A stretch of DNA of 64,000 nucleotides from Delphinus delphis (GCF_949987515.2 NC_082688.1:78124731-78188730), one strand, 5' to 3'; shown: positions 1-12,489, numbered from the stretch's first letter. The notes: generated from the letters alone by a model not told the origin. Program-made: numbers and translations.

Positions 1-640
1 GATACAGGACTCCTAATGAAAGAAAAGTAAAATCTTTTGCCCCTATGTGTGGGGTAGGGCACTTGCAATGCTACAAAGCAGAGGCTTGTTACCACTGAGG
101 ATAGAGGAGGGGCAAGAAATTATTTCTTACAAAGTCCTAATATAGATAAAAGGCATAGGTTAGCACCCACAGGCATGAGAGTTAGGAAGTGCTGGGAATG
201 CACTCCTGTCTGAATTTGACACTGAGTGCCACGAGTTATCCTTCTGCCTCCAATATGAATTTCGTGCCTGGTTATAAGCCATGGTGTTCTATGGCTAGAA
301 GAGTAGCAAGAACGTGAAGAGATCCTCTCTGTGACACAGGTGTACAGAGATTGCTAAAAGCTAAGGGTGCAACAAGAGTAATGACATATACCCTCCAGAG
401 CTTCAGGCCCCACAATGGGTACAAGATAACAGCAGCCTACTGCTGGGTGAATTTTAATGACAGCTCACTGAATATTACAATGACCACAGCAAAGACAAAC
501 CCATGTCAAGGATTAAATATAGTCACTCAACCCTTGCCCTCACCCATACTGGCAGCATGACAACAATAACAACAACAATGAAACAAAAATAATAATGATG
601 AAAATGAAGACTCTGGGCATAAATGATAATCTGTGACTTA
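1..640. other. no gene recognised; AT-rich DNA
   Basis: I see no exon, splice-bounded frame or repeat that I can name. One short open frame (351-560) has no recognisable motif and is within chance expectation. The right edge grades into an ancient L1-like segment. Confidence 0.5.
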
Positions 641-1660
641 CTATTTTTTATACCTGATGCTTTGCATTCCTTCAGAAATTAGAAGACTCATTTAAAAGCA
701 AGTCAAAACAAATATTGTCAACAGATAAAGAAATCAACAGAATTGGAGATAACCTAGCTGCTGGAACTCACATGCCAATACTTTAAAATAATAATTATTA
801 AAATGTCACATGAGCTAATGAAAATAACAGACAATATGCATGGGAAAACAGGGAATTGCCCACAGAAATTGAAAAAATAAATAGGTCCAAAGCAAATGCT
901 AGAAATCGATGAAAATATGATGGCAGAGATGAAGAATTACATCTGCAAATTCATTAAAAAACTAGTCAGAACAGAAGAAAAAAATTAGTAAATTTTATAA
1001 TAAGCCAATCCAGTTTATTGAAGCTGAAACTTAAAGGAAAAAAGCAAGACAAAACAAAGCAAACAAACAAAAAACCCCAGAAATTCTAAGAAGTGAGTGA
1101 TAAAATAGACTAAAATACATTTTGTTGAAATCCCGAAGGAGAAAACAGAGAATGGGGCAGAAAAAAATTTGAAGAGATGACTGAGAATTTTCAACATTAT
1201 TGAAAGTAAACAAATTATATATTCAATAAATTCAGAGAGGCCCCATGAAGGATTAATACGGAAATTAAACACACCAAGAATAATGATAGTTAAACTGCTA
1301 AAAACCAGAGATTAAAAAATATCTTGAATTTAGCCACAGCCAAAAGGGGACGTCATCTAGAAGTAAATAAAATCAAAATAACCTGTTTATCAGCAAATAC
1401 ACAAGTCAGAGCCAATGATGTAAAATCTTAAAAGAACTGAAAGAAAAAAGTCAACCCAGAATTCTCTACCCATTGAGTATGTAGCTCAAAAATAACAATG
1501 AAATGAAGACATTTCAGACATTAAATGCTGCAAGAGTTCATTGCCAACAGGTTTGCACTAAAATAAATGTTAAAGGAATTCTTAAGGCAAATGGAATATG
1601 GAAACAAATGGAAATTGAATCTGAATAAAGAAATCAAGAGCACAACAAAGGATAAAAAGC
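640..1660 (+). mobile_element. ancient L1 (L1M-type) ORF1-region remnant
   Basis: The plus strand follows the 3' half of an old L1 ORF1. It has the 'gaaggagaaaacagagaatggggcag' type segment near 1,135-1,165, a region encoding the conserved KLLKT-like stretch near 1,290-1,310, and the ORF1 end near 1,440-1,590 ('aattctctaccc', then 'gacatttcagacatt'). Stops and indels interrupt every frame, so it is not coding. The opposite-strand open frames here (1,015-1,272 and 1,031-1,213) are shadows of A-rich sequence. The assignment is by recall of L1M sequence, not by a database search. Confidence 0.6.
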
Positions 1661-2701
1661 CCAATTCCTTTTCATTATTCTAAAGATAATTTATTGCCTA
1701 AGTAAAAATAGTAACTCTATATTGTAGCGTTTGAGAGAATATGCATGATAAAAATAGTAGAGCATATGAAAGAGAAGAAATAGAAATTATACTTGAAAGG
1801 CTTTTATAGTATATAGGAGTTGGAATAATATGAATTTTAGGTCACTGCAATAAGTTAAAATATATATTGAAATATCTAGAGAAACAACAAAAATTTTTTT
1901 AAAGTGGTATACATAGTATTATTTCTAGAGAATTTCTAGTTTTTATTTTTTAAAGTAGTTGTTTGCTTTTATATACGCAGTAAGATGATTTCTTAAATAT
2001 CAATATTTTGAGAATTCATGATGATGACAAATTAATTTCTTTTAATCTAAATAATGTTTTAATAATAAATATAAAAATAATTATTTAAAAACCCTATCCC
2101 ATCAGCAGGGACAATATGTTAGAAGTAATCATTTTAGTATGGATTGTATTAAAGTTTTCTGCTATTTCCTTAGGTCATTTCAGTTAACTTCAGTCTTGCA
2201 CATAATGTAGATCTGGGGCCACATAATAGTCATATAAAGGAGTGGCCAATATGGGCACTCTGAGGAGAGCTCTCAAACTAAAGAGTTCCTGAGAATGTGT
2301 GCCTTTAGTTAAATCCTGCTACAGTCTTCAAAAAGCGACACATTATTTTTTTCTCTGAAGATGAATTCCATAGGATTTGTAAAAAGACCTTGTATTTTGA
2401 TCTCTTTTTCCTTTGTAACATTCATGAATGTTTGAAACAAAGGCAGATGATTCAGTAGGTTCAAAATCTAAAATATTTTTCTGAGTGTCTGCATGTGTGT
2501 TGTCCTGCTCAATTTTTTTGCCAGTATATTTTATTTTTAGTTCACATCACACCAAATTTCTTTACTTTTTAGCTTCCTGGTCAATAACTTCCCTAGAATT
2601 TTTATCACACTGAATCTCTCAGCATCATGATCAGTTACTTCAACCCTTAAGGATTTTTCCTGAATTATTCATCCTTCAAAAGCACAGCATGATCTATATG
2701 T
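1661..2701. other. no gene recognised; AT-rich DNA
   Basis: This is AT-rich sequence with no open frame of note and no repeat that I can name. Confidence 0.5.
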
Positions 2702-3562
2702 TGTATTAGTCTAGGTTCTCCAGGGTAACAGAACCTATATATATATACATATATATATATAGTGTATATATATGTGTACATATATATGCACATATACACA
2801 CACATATATATGTATATATATACATACCTATATATATACACTATATATATAGTTATATATGTGTGTATATACATATATACACATATACACCTATATATAT
2901 AGTGTATATATGTATATATATATGCACTTATACACACATATATAGTGTATATATGTGTATATATATACACATATATACACATATATATACATATATATAC
3001 CTATATATACACCTATATTTATAGTGTATATATATATGTATATATATATACACATATACCCACACATATATAGTGTATATATATGTGTATATATATATAT
3101 ACACACACATATATACACACACACATATATAAATTAATTATAGAAATGATTCACATAATTATGGAGGCCAGGAAGTTCCATGATCTCCTGTCTGTAAGCT
3201 AGAAGACCAGGTAAGCTGGTGGTATAATTCAGTGTGAGTTGAAGGCTTGAGAATCTGGGGAGCTGATGGTGAAAGTCCCAATTTGAGTCCAGAAGACTTA
3301 AGAATGAGGAGTGCAGATGTCCGAGTGCAAGAGAAAAACTCAAGTAGAGAACAGCTTCTCATTTCTTCTGCCTTTTTGTTCTATTCAGACCCTCAAGGGA
3401 TTTGATAATGCCCACCTTCATTAATGTGGGTAAAGACTCAGTCTACTGGTCAAATGCTCAACTCTTCCAGAAAAACCCACACAGACATACCCAGAAAGAA
3501 TGTTTACCAATTACTTGAGCATTTCTTAGCCCAGTCAAGTTGACATATAAAACTGATCATCA
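2702..3562 (+). repeat. old dispersed mammalian repeat split by a microsatellite
   Basis: Left part: 'gtctaggttctccagggtaa' near 2,710. Right part: from 'attatggaggccaggaag' near 3,160 to 'gtcaagttgacatataaaac' near 3,535-3,552. This order (tctccag...cagaacc, a TA-rich tract, tggaggc, ttttgttctattcag, caagttgacatataaaa) recurs widely in mammalian genomes. I recognise the pattern but cannot name the family (LTR or L1 3' end). About 390 bp of microsatellite lies inside it. Confidence 0.5.
2736..3130. repeat. complex TA/CA microsatellite with higher-order structure
   Basis: Roughly 390 bp of TATA and CACA/TGTG blocks. The motif 'tagtgtata' recurs about five times (near 2,760, 2,900, 2,946, 3,022 and 3,070), and 'cctatata' recurs between copies. 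The tract is therefore built of imperfect longer units rather than one dinucleotide run. Much of it is self-complementary. The long open frames across it (2,665-2,982, 2,891-3,124 and 2,955-3,137), made almost only of Y, I, T, C, M, V and H, are artefacts of the repeat. Confidence 0.9.
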
Positions 3563-6076
3563 TAGATGTGTATGTGAATGTAAAATTAAGTAAAGTTCTG
3601 GCTAGAATATTAGTTCACTCTGTAAATTACTTTTCTATTATAGGGGTCACTTTTAAAGATTATTGGAATTAATTGATTAATTGTTTTAAAAGTGGGAAAT
3701 TATTAGCCCTAAAAAAGGCATTACTTTGTTCACACCTAACAAATTTTAAAAACAAGACTTGAAAAGATCAAACTTTTTCTAAGTAACTTAAGTGCCTTAT
3801 AGAACAGAGCTCAAGAATATTTATGGGTAAAAAAATATCTAACACTCAACAAGGTGAAATCACCATGTCTGAAATCCAGTAAGACATTTACCAGATATAT
3901 AATGAACAAGAAGAATATGGCCCATAATGAGAAAAAATCTATCCATCAAAACCAACTCTGTAGTAGCACAGGTTTTAGAAATATCAAACTAGGTCTGTTA
4001 TGTCATTAGAACAGATATTACAACTGTATTCCAGTTTTCAAACTGCTAGAATGAAGAAAGATAAAGCGTATTAAGTAGAGAATATATATTATTAAATATA
4101 TTAATTATTATTATATTAATATAGTAAATTATATATTTAAAAAGACATTAATCAAACTTCTACAGATGAAAAATATAATGTTTGGGATGACAAATAAAAT
4201 GATGGGAAACAGCAGATTAGACAGTGAAGAAAATATTTGGGATCTCTAGTACCTAGCAAGAAAAACAATCAGAAATGAAACAATGACAGAAGGAAGACCC
4301 TCCCCTCAGGGAAATAGAAAAAAGAAAAATCTAATTAACTGTAGTAAAACTTTAAGGTGCAAAATATACAAGTAACTGAATTCTTTGAGAAAATATAGAT
4401 GAGAGAGAGAAGAAAAACTCTAACCATAAGACATATGAATGATGCTACACGAAAAGACATCAAAATCAAATTGCTCAAAACCAGTAACAGAGAGACAATC
4501 TTAAAGGCAGCCAGAGAAAAATGGCATAGAATGTACAGAAGAACAAAGATAAAGATGAGAGTAGGTTTCCTGCTAGAAACAATAGAAATGTAAAGAAAAT
4601 GGAGCAACATCTATAAAATAAAGAAAAAAATACATGTCAATTTAGTATTCTATACACAGTAAAAATTTATTTTTTGAATGAAGGCAAAATGAAGACTATT
4701 TCAGGTATAAAAAAATTGAAAAAAATCATTACCATTAAAAGAAATATTGAAAAAGTTCTCATGTAGTTGAAAATGACACCAGATGATTGTATGGATATGA
4801 GCAAGAAAAGAAATAGCACAAGACATGGTAAATATATAATTGTTTTTATTATAATTTAAATGTCTTTAAAATATAATTATTTCAAAAAAATAAAAACTAT
4901 ATATGTAGAAATAAAGTGTATGGCCACAACAACACAAAGGTTATGAGGAGAGAAAGGGAAATATACTGTTATAATGTTTTTATATGTGGAATAGTTTACT
5001 ATCACTTAAGGTTAAACTGAGGTAAGTTGTATTCTGTAAACCCTAAAGCAACAACAAATTTTTTTTTAAGTTATTAGCTAATAAGCCAACAAAGGTGGTA
5101 AAATTGAATCATAAGAGTACTCAACAAAAAAGAAATCAGAAGTAAAGTAAAATGGGAACAGAGAACTTACAGGACAGATAGAAAGCAAAGAGTAAACTGG
5201 TAGAATTAATCCTAATCGTATCAAACACCACGTTAAAGGTAAATGATCTAAGTGTCCCAATTAAAAGGCAGAGATTGTCAGATTGGATAAAAAAGCAAGA
5301 AGTGACTATATACTGCCTACAAGAAAGCCACATCAAGTCGAAAAACTAAATTAGGTCACATGTAAAAATATGGAAAATATGCCATGTTAACTGTAGTCAC
5401 AAGAGAACTGAGTAGCTATATTAATATCAAGGTAAATTTCAGATCAAAGAACACTGCCAGGGATAAAAGTTATCTCATAATATTTAAGGGGTTAATTCAG
5501 CAAATAGACAAAGTGATCCTAAGCATTTATGCATTCAATAAAAATCTTCAAAATGTATGTAGAAAAATGAATAGTCCTTTCACAAATGCTGCTGGAACAA
5601 CAGAATATTGCAAAACAAATAAATTTCAATCCAGACATCACATTATATACACAAAAAGACTCAAAGTGGGCAATACACCTCAATATAAAATTTTAAAGTT
5701 TAAAATGCCTGTGAGAAAACATAGGATACAATTTTGTGACCTTGGAGTTAGGCAAATATTTCTTAGATTTGATATCAAAAGCACAATCCATAAAACACAA
5801 CTGATAAATTGAAGTTCATCAAAGTTAGTAGCTTCTGCTCTTTGAAAGAAAATGTAAGAAAATAAAAAGTCAAGCCACAGACTGGAGAAATATTTGCAAA
5901 TCATATATATGATAAAGTACTTATGTATCAAGGATGTATAAAGAACTCTCAAAATATAGTAAGAAAATGAACAATCTAATAAAATAGGTAAAGATATATG
6001 GATGGCAAGTACATACATGGCAAGATGCTTAATATCATTAGTCATTTAGAGAAATGCAAATTAAAACCACAATGAA

Positions 6077-6263
6077 GGGCTTCCCTGGTGGCGCAGTGGT
6101 TGACAGCCCGCCTGCCGATGCAGGGGACACGGGTTCATGCCCCGGTCTGGGAGGATCCCACGTGCCGCAGAGCGGCTGGGCCCGTGGGCCATGGCCGCTG
6201 GGCCTGCGCGTCCGGAGCCTGTGCTCCGCAGCGGGAGAGGCCGCAGCGGTGAGAGGCCTGCGT

Positions 6264-6297
<34 letters not shown>
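6077..6297 (+). mobile_element. CHR-type tRNA-derived SINE (short form)
   Basis: A non-autonomous retrotransposon. It has a pol III promoter in its 5' tRNA-like part: an A-box-like 'tggcgcagtgg' and a B-box-like 'gggttcatgcc'. It ends in a pure A run at 6,269-6,297. Flanking copies of 'ccacaatgaa' (6,067-6,076 and 6,300-6,309) are the TSD, so it landed in the older L1. The GC-rich body makes open frames on both strands that are not genes. Confidence 0.95.
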
Positions 6298-6342
6298 GCC
6301 CACAATGAAATATCAGTATACCCACTCCAAAATCCAAATATC

Positions 6343-6345
<3 letters not shown>

Positions 6346-6375
<30 letters not shown>
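6346..6375. repeat. (TA)n microsatellite
   Basis: A run of about 15 TA units just downstream of the SINE in the old L1 3' region. Confidence 0.9.
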
Positions 6376-6377
<2 letters not shown>

Positions 6378-6780
6378 ACCAGATCAAATGTCAGTGAAGA
6401 TGCAGAAGGATAGGGACTCTTATACACTGCTGGTGTGAATGTAAAATCTGCAAACACTTCAGAAAATGGTTTGTTAGTTTATTTTTTAATTAAACACATC
6501 CCTACCATTTATTAATCCACTCCATTAGTGGAATGGAGGCATGTAATCATATGTCCGTCCATTCAAAGGCTTATACATAAATGTGCACAGCAGTTTTATT
6601 TATAATAAGCAAGAACTGGAAACAATCTGTATGTCCACTGACAGATAAATATGCTCTTGATAGGCACACTGTGGTATATGTATATAATGGAATAGTACTC
6701 AGCATTAAGAATAGAAATAATGATACACGTACAAACATAGCTTAATCTCAAAATAATTATGCTGGATGATCAAAACCAGT

Positions 6781-6811
<31 letters not shown>

Positions 6812-7000
6812 TATATTTTATGATTCTGTTTATATGGAAATGTAAACTCATATACGGTGACTAAATGTGGATCAGTAGTTGCCTGAGGATGGGGTGGGGA
6901 TGGGCAGAAGAAAGGGAACAGAAAGGGAATGAGAAAACTAATAATATGTCAAAGACTTGTTCATGAATTTTTTATATCTGCTTTATGAATCAAATAATAA

Positions 7001-7410
7001 TACATGGTACTGATAGTAATTATATAGAATATTGCCATATTTGCATGTAACTATAACTAACCCTGATTTTACACTAACTGGACATCTTAAGTCAATTATG
7101 ACTTTGTGAATGAGGGCGGCACTGTGAAATTAAAAAATTGGACTAATAAGAAATAATGTAGAGGGCTTTTGATAAAAGAAATAATGGCACATTTTTTCCT
7201 TATTACCTGAACTATTGTAAAATCTCTTCTATTCTTTACAATTACCTCTGTTTGGAAATCAAATTTTAAAGATGCTGTTTAAAACGAAATAAATGCACTA
7301 ACAGAAACTGTTTTGCAAAAGAAATAATGGGCATTGTTGCTATTTCCTCTAACTATTGAGATATCATTTCTATACCTTTAAAATGAGCTGTGATAGAGAA
7401 TTGAACTGTT
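7001..7410. other. no gene recognised; AT-rich DNA
   Basis: Nothing recognisable. It is AT-rich and ends at the target site of the next SINE. Confidence 0.5.
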
Positions 7411-7420
7411 TTCAACTACA

Positions 7421-7634
7421 TTTTTTTTTTTTTTTTTTTTTTGCGTTATGTGGGCCTCTCACTGTCGTGGCCTCTCTCGTTGCGGAGCACAGGCTCCGGA
7501 CATGCTGGCTCAGCGGCCATGGCTTATGGGCCCAGCCGCTCTGCGGCATGTGGGATCTTCCTGGACCAGGGCACAAACCCGTGTCCCCTGCATCGGCAGG
7601 TGGACTCTCAACCACTGCGCCACCAGGGAAGCCC
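7421..7634 (-). mobile_element. CHR-type tRNA-derived SINE (short form), antisense
   Basis: Read on the minus strand it opens 'gggcttccctggtggcgcag' and ends in a tail seen here as a T run (7,421-7,442). The TSD 'tcaactaca' plus a T run lies at 7,412-7,420 and 7,635-7,643. The clean TSD and long tail suggest a moderately young copy. Confidence 0.95.
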
Positions 7635-7839
7635 TCAACTACATTTTTTTAAAATAAAATATATTATTTCTTAAGTAGGTCTTAAAATATGATGTACCTA
7701 TTTTAAAGTCTATATGCCAAATTGAAATAAACTATTCTTTAAAAGCAGTTAATCATATGGTTCCTAATTTCCTCTTAAAGAATTTAATATTATCAAGTTG
7801 TAGTTAGTACAGTTAACTGCTGAGAAACATTATCAATCC

Positions 7840-8055
7840 TTTAGTGCATATATGTGGAATTTAGAAAAATGGTACAGGTGAACCTATTTGCAAAGCAGAT
7901 ATAGAGACACAGATGTAGACAACAAACGTATGGACACCAAGGTGGGAGGCGGGGTGGGATGGATTGGAGATTCGGATTGATGTGTGTACACTACTATGTA
8001 CGAAGTAGATGGCTGATGAGTGCCTGTTGTATAGCACAGGAAAAAAAAAAAAAAC
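7840..8055 (+). mobile_element. 5'-truncated L1 3' end (cetartiodactyl-type)
   Basis: Contains the L1 3'-UTR landmarks shared by several copies in this window: 'gcatatatgtggaattta', 'gtatggacaccaagg', 'ggattgatgtgtgtacacta' and 'ctgttgtatagcacagg', followed by an A run. Noncoding. It abuts an older L1M 3' end downstream. Confidence 0.85.
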
Positions 8056-8084
8056 AGAAGGTACAGTCTGCTTTCAGGACATAT

Positions 8085-8428
8085 ATTGTTAACCTTAAAG
8101 ATGCATTCCAATATACATTAGGTGCAGACGAATACTGTTTGATTCCATTTATACGAGTACCTAGAATAGTCAAATTCATAGAGTTTAAAAGTACATTGGT
8201 AGATGCCAGGGGCCGGGGGTGGGGGTGGGGAAGGGTAATGGGGATTTAGTGTTTAAAGGGGACAGAGTTTCAGTTTAGGAAGGTGAAAAATTTGGGAGAT
8301 GGATGATGTCACCAGCTCACCATGAGTTGCACAACAATGTGAATGTACTTAGTGCCACTGAAGTGTACAGTTAAATATGGTTAAAACAGTATATTTTACA
8401 TTATGTGACTTTTACCACAGAACAAAAC
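8085..8428 (+). mobile_element. ancient L1M 3' end
   Basis: Old L1 3'-UTR landmarks: 'ctagaatagtcaaattcata' (8,161-8,180), a G-rich block near 8,210-8,240 and 'tgcacaacaatgtgaatgta' (8,329-8,348). It is more diverged than the neighbouring L1 3' end. Confidence 0.7.
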
Positions 8429-8703
8429 ATTAAAAAAAAAACGACGACTTCACAAACCATATATACTGCAGTCCAATTTGTATCACTGGCTTTAAACCTC
8501 AGATAATTGATATTCCATGTTGTCAGCAAGCCTATTTCACAAAATTATATTGTTATGCTTTGGATCTAGTGTCAGTTTTCCAAAAACCTGCATAGTTCAG
8601 AAAATACCTCATATTCTCTTCCCGGGTCATCTCTTTCATGTCCCTCTCCACCCTTGTCACTATCTGCACTGAGCAAACTGCCTAGGAACTCCCATTACCT
8701 TTA

Positions 8704-8918
8704 TTTTTTTTTTAATTTTTATTTTGCGGTACGCGGGCCTCTCACTATTGTGGCCTCTCCCGTTGCGCGGAGCACAGGCTCCGGACACGCAGGCTCAGTG
8801 GCCATGGCTCACGAGCCCAGCAGCTCCGCGGCATGTGGGATCTTCCCGGACCGGGGCACAAACCCGTGTCCCCTGCATCGGCAGGTGGACTCTCAACCAC
8901 TGCGCCACCAGGGAAGCC
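8704..8918 (-). mobile_element. CHR-type tRNA-derived SINE (short form), antisense
   Basis: A minus-strand copy with a degraded tail (T-rich 8,704-8,724). The perfect TSD 'ctcccattaccttta' lies at 8,689-8,703 and 8,919-8,933. The tail is interrupted by 'aa', which suggests it is somewhat older than the copies with uninterrupted tails. Confidence 0.95.
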
Positions 8919-9235
8919 CTCCCATTACCTTTAAAATGTGAAAACAAAATTGACTGAGGGAGACAAGCCAGGGAAAGTCTGCTTTGATTGACCTATGATT
9001 GTGGTCAACAGCAGTCACCATGAAGCATAGCTTTCTGTATTCTGATAAAATTCTGAAAAAAAAATTGCAAGAACTCCTTCTTCCTGGAAATAAAAAAACT
9101 TCCTAATAACTTAAGAAATTAGTTCATTTTAAAAAATTGCTATTAAATATGTTAAAATAATATGGATGTAAGTGAAAAATGTTATCAGATAATCAGAAAA
9201 CAGAGCCGATATATATATATTCACAATTCTCTATC

Positions 9236-9345
9236 AATTTAGGAGATTGGAATTGACATATATACACTAATATGTAGAAAATAGATAACTAATAAGAACC
9301 TGCTATATAAAAAATAACTAAATTAAATTTAAAAAATAAAAGTAA
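9236..9345 (+). mobile_element. very short L1 3' end fragment
   Basis: Contains 'attgacatatatacactaat' followed by 'ataactaataagaacctgct' and an A-rich tail, the terminal 100 bp of the same L1 3' end seen elsewhere in the window. The 5' truncation is extreme. Confidence 0.8.
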
Positions 9346-11609
9346 TATTTAATATAAAATCTGTAAGTGAACTGCAATTATGCATATTAAGCTTGAATTT
9401 TATATTCTTATTTATGTATAAGTAGAAGAGACGCTAATTTAGAAAAAGCACTTCCACTCTGGTTAATTCTATAGATTAGGGAAAATGATTGAAGTTAGTG
9501 TTAGTGAGGAAGAAATTTTTTTCTACCCTTTTATTCTGCCTAGAATTAAATTGACATGAGACACATTAAGAGGAGAAAATCAAACCAAATTTTAATAACA
9601 TGCATACACGGGAGAGACCCAGGAAAACTGCATAACTTGCCCAAATGGTGGAAATCCTCACCTTAAAAACCATTGTCAGCTAAAGACAAAAGAAGGTATT
9701 GGGAGTGGTGGTTTGGGACTTCAAAGGGGAGGAAGGCAATTGGCATGGAGATAGAAAAACAAATTTAGGTAAATAAATGTTTGCTGAGCCATGCAGAGTC
9801 AATGGGACACAGAATGGACTCTGATCTCTAGGCCCCTTCCCCCACTACATCTAACTCATATTCTTTGCGGATTATCTCTGGCGACGGCTCCATTCCAGGA
9901 ATAGGCCCTCATTCTGAAATTTTCTTATGCAATTAGATGGAAGGTGTAAGCTTCTTCGTAAATCTTTAGGACCTTGATTGCTTTCAGCTCAAAATAATCC
10001 TCATGTCAAAGAGACATTTGGGGGTAAGGAGTTTCCCTCCCCTACAACCAGTCTATTTCTGCACCTCAGGTACATGAGAACGAAGGAATGTGTTTAATTA
10101 TGCTTGGATGAAACTGAAATGTAGGAGTTCCATGAACGGCATACAATGGATTTGACAACTAAGAGATGAGATTCATCATTAAAACCAGACTTGGGAGGAA
10201 CTATCTGACTACATTACATCCTTTAATCCCTGAACATCTGGGCATTCATGAGTTCAATCCCAAAGAACCAACTAGGGGTATGCACTTATTCTTTACAGGA
10301 AGCTAAGGTTTTTCTGTCCACTGTTTCAGCTGACAAGTTCCTTTCTCCTTAATGAATGTAAGAGTTTTGTTCTTGATGTGACAATGCTCTCCAGGGGTTA
10401 GCAATTCAGAAATAAAACATTTTGACTTTAAAAACAGTTCTACAAGAGTTCTGGGAGTAGAGAAAGCACTAGAGGCAAAGTGAAGCCACTGAGGGAAAAA
10501 GCTTAGCTGCTCTTCGAGGAGAAGCCCCAACTACTCCAATATTGGGGAGAATGCCGACTTATCACTTTACATCATCAGTTCAGTACCCCTGAGAGAGTAC
10601 TAGTAAAACTTTGGGAATAAGTATTACTATTTTTGGCAGCTCTTCTAATATTTAGCATCCGCTGACTCTTAAAATGTATGTATGGCAATTACATTTCTTC
10701 AAGAAACTACTGACTTCTGTACTTAATACTCACCACTTATTTCAGAAAAAATGCAATTGAAAGTAGGAAAATAGGTTCCTGTCACCTTGGGAGATGACTT
10801 CTGAGGGCAGGAAAATGGGAGGACACCCAAGTCTTTGAACATTCTGGATGGTGTAATGGACCATGACAGTCTTTCTCAAACTTACAAACAAAGACCTTTG
10901 TTATTTTCACATTATCTGAAGGCTTTTTCCCTTAGAAATCCCAGGAGCCTCTCCATAGTAGCACTTCACTAATCATATAGAAAGCATGGGCATATAGGGA
11001 GAATAAATTCAGATATTAAATCTGAAGTAAATTCTCATTGAGGCACTTAGGAAAGACAAGCAGTTTGTGGAGAATTCCCAAAACACTACAACTGAGAGCA
11101 AATATGACTCTTACTCTGAATGCTTTGGAGACTAACAATGATCAGAATATTTTTTCTTCTATGCTCTCCCAGCTGCAAAAAGAAAATACAATTCTCAATA
11201 TAGATCCCTTAAGTTTATATGTATTAAATAGCACAAACGAAAAGGAAGGAAATATATTACTGTTGTGATGTATTGTTGTGTGAACACAATAAAAAAAAAG
11301 AGTCAAGCCCTAGATAAAAAGAAAAAATGTGTTATGTTTACTGGGGGTGGGTTTTGCAAATTTAATGTTGACAAATATTTCAATAAAATTCCCTCTAATT
11401 TCTAGACTCTTGTTAATATGAGTTCAAAGACTCATTTAATAAATGAGTAATACTAGTGAAAAAGAAAAAAAATGGATACCTTGAAAAAGAATTTGAATGA
11501 GATGGAATTTAATATTAAACCAACTATACATATTTATTCTCATTGTTTAAGGATATGGATTTTAGCTACAGTATGAGAGATTTACTCTGAATTAAGAATA
11601 TAACCCTCT
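9346..11609. other. no gene recognised; includes a higher-GC block that may be an old LTR
   Basis: About 9,540-10,045 is richer in GC than its flanks and contains a polyadenylation-like 'aataaatgtttgctgag' near 9,773. It resembles dispersed mammalian LTR-type sequence, but I cannot assign it. The rest is AT-rich. Two short frames (10,303-10,530 minus and 11,038-11,268 plus) carry no motif that I recognise and no supporting signals. Confidence 0.4.
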
Positions 11610-11690
11610 ATACAAGTATCAAATCATTGTATTGTAACCTAAAATATGTCATATGTCAATTACATCTCAGTCTAAAAAATTTAAATGTAT
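11610..11690 (+). mobile_element. terminal scrap of an old L1 3' end
   Basis: 'gtattgtaacctaaaatatg' followed by 'catatgtcaattacatctca' and an A-rich stretch is the typical last 80 bp of old L1 3' ends. Confidence 0.5.
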
Positions 11691-12489
11691 CCCTAAAATA
11701 AGGGTTGTCTAAAATAGCTTACTAGGATTTTATGTAGAGAAGTGTAGTAATAGGATGATGGCCTTTAAAACAACAATAAATTCTAAACTTATTAAGAAAG
11801 AATTAACACAGAATGTTATTTGATGTGGCAAAGAGTGTAATGCGATGGCAATATGAAGTAATAAACAATATATGCATTTTTCTCTAGCTACATTCCTTTC
11901 ATCTGGTGATTTTTTTTTTTTTTTTCCTTTTTGGGCCATTTGGCATGAAGGCTTCTTTGCCCCAAAGGTCAGTAGCCAAAAAAGAATCAGAAAAAAAAAT
12001 AAGCATCAAATATTAGACTTAGTTTAAAAAATAATTTCTTAACTATAAATATATTAAAGAGAAAAATTACGTCCTTTGTCCTGATTTCCTTCCTTTCAGC
12101 TAAGAAATAGCATATTCTTCTGGGCTATTGGGGAAATAAAAATCAAAAGCAGAGAAACAACAGACTTCATGGTATCAGAATTTTAGAAGAGAGGAATGAA
12201 TTTTCTCTCCCCCTGAGAATTAGGTTCTCTGGGAATAGTGATAGGACTCTCAAAGAAGTGGTGTCCACAGTAGACCTACACTTCAATCTCATGTGGACAC
12301 ATGGGAGATGGAACCTTACTATAATTATTGTTTGAGCCAGTCCAGCTTTCATTCAGCAGAACAAGGAATGATACACTGATGGTGTCAGAGGCAAAGAGGG
12401 TCAAAGACAACACTATTATTTTTTCCTGCAGACCTAGATTAGCAAAGGAGTTAGAACTAACATTATATACTCCAAGGATGTAAATTCAT
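11691..12489. other. no gene recognised
   Basis: AT-rich sequence with a T run near 11,911-11,925 and no repeat or gene that I can name. Confidence 0.5.

Larger units (their letters stand above)
3790..7000 (+). mobile_element. ancient L1 (L1M-type), internally deleted, hosting a SINE
   Basis: The L1M landmarks come in order. A 5' segment ('ctaacactcaacaaggtgaa', near 3,840) is followed by an ORF1 3' region (4,400-4,760) encoding 'KDIKIKLLKTSNRETILKAA'. The inter-ORF segment (4,830-5,060) follows. The ORF2 endonuclease start (5,180-5,340) encodes a weathered 'DWIKKQ...YCLQESH'. ORF2 C-terminal and 3'-end sequence follow (5,830-7,000). Most of the reverse transcriptase is missing: endonuclease-proximal sequence passes to C-terminal sequence within 5,480-5,830. 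A CHR SINE sits at 6,077-6,297. Stops throughout show it is long dead. Confidence 0.7.

Noticed and set aside
2665..3137. Several 60-105 codon frames made of Y, I, T, C, M, V and H
   Set aside because: These are artefacts of the TATA/CACA repeat; both strands and several frames are open at once.
6077..6150. tRNA gene (A and B boxes present)
   Set aside because: It is the tRNA-like head of a SINE; no acceptor stem pairing closes around it, and it continues into the SINE body and A tail.
6038..6457. 139-codon minus-strand frame and companions over the SINE at 6,077
   Set aside because: The CHR SINE is GC-rich and open in several frames in every copy (7,4xx, 8,7xx, 30,5xx, 32,7xx, 41,2xx). It is a noncoding tRNA-derived element.
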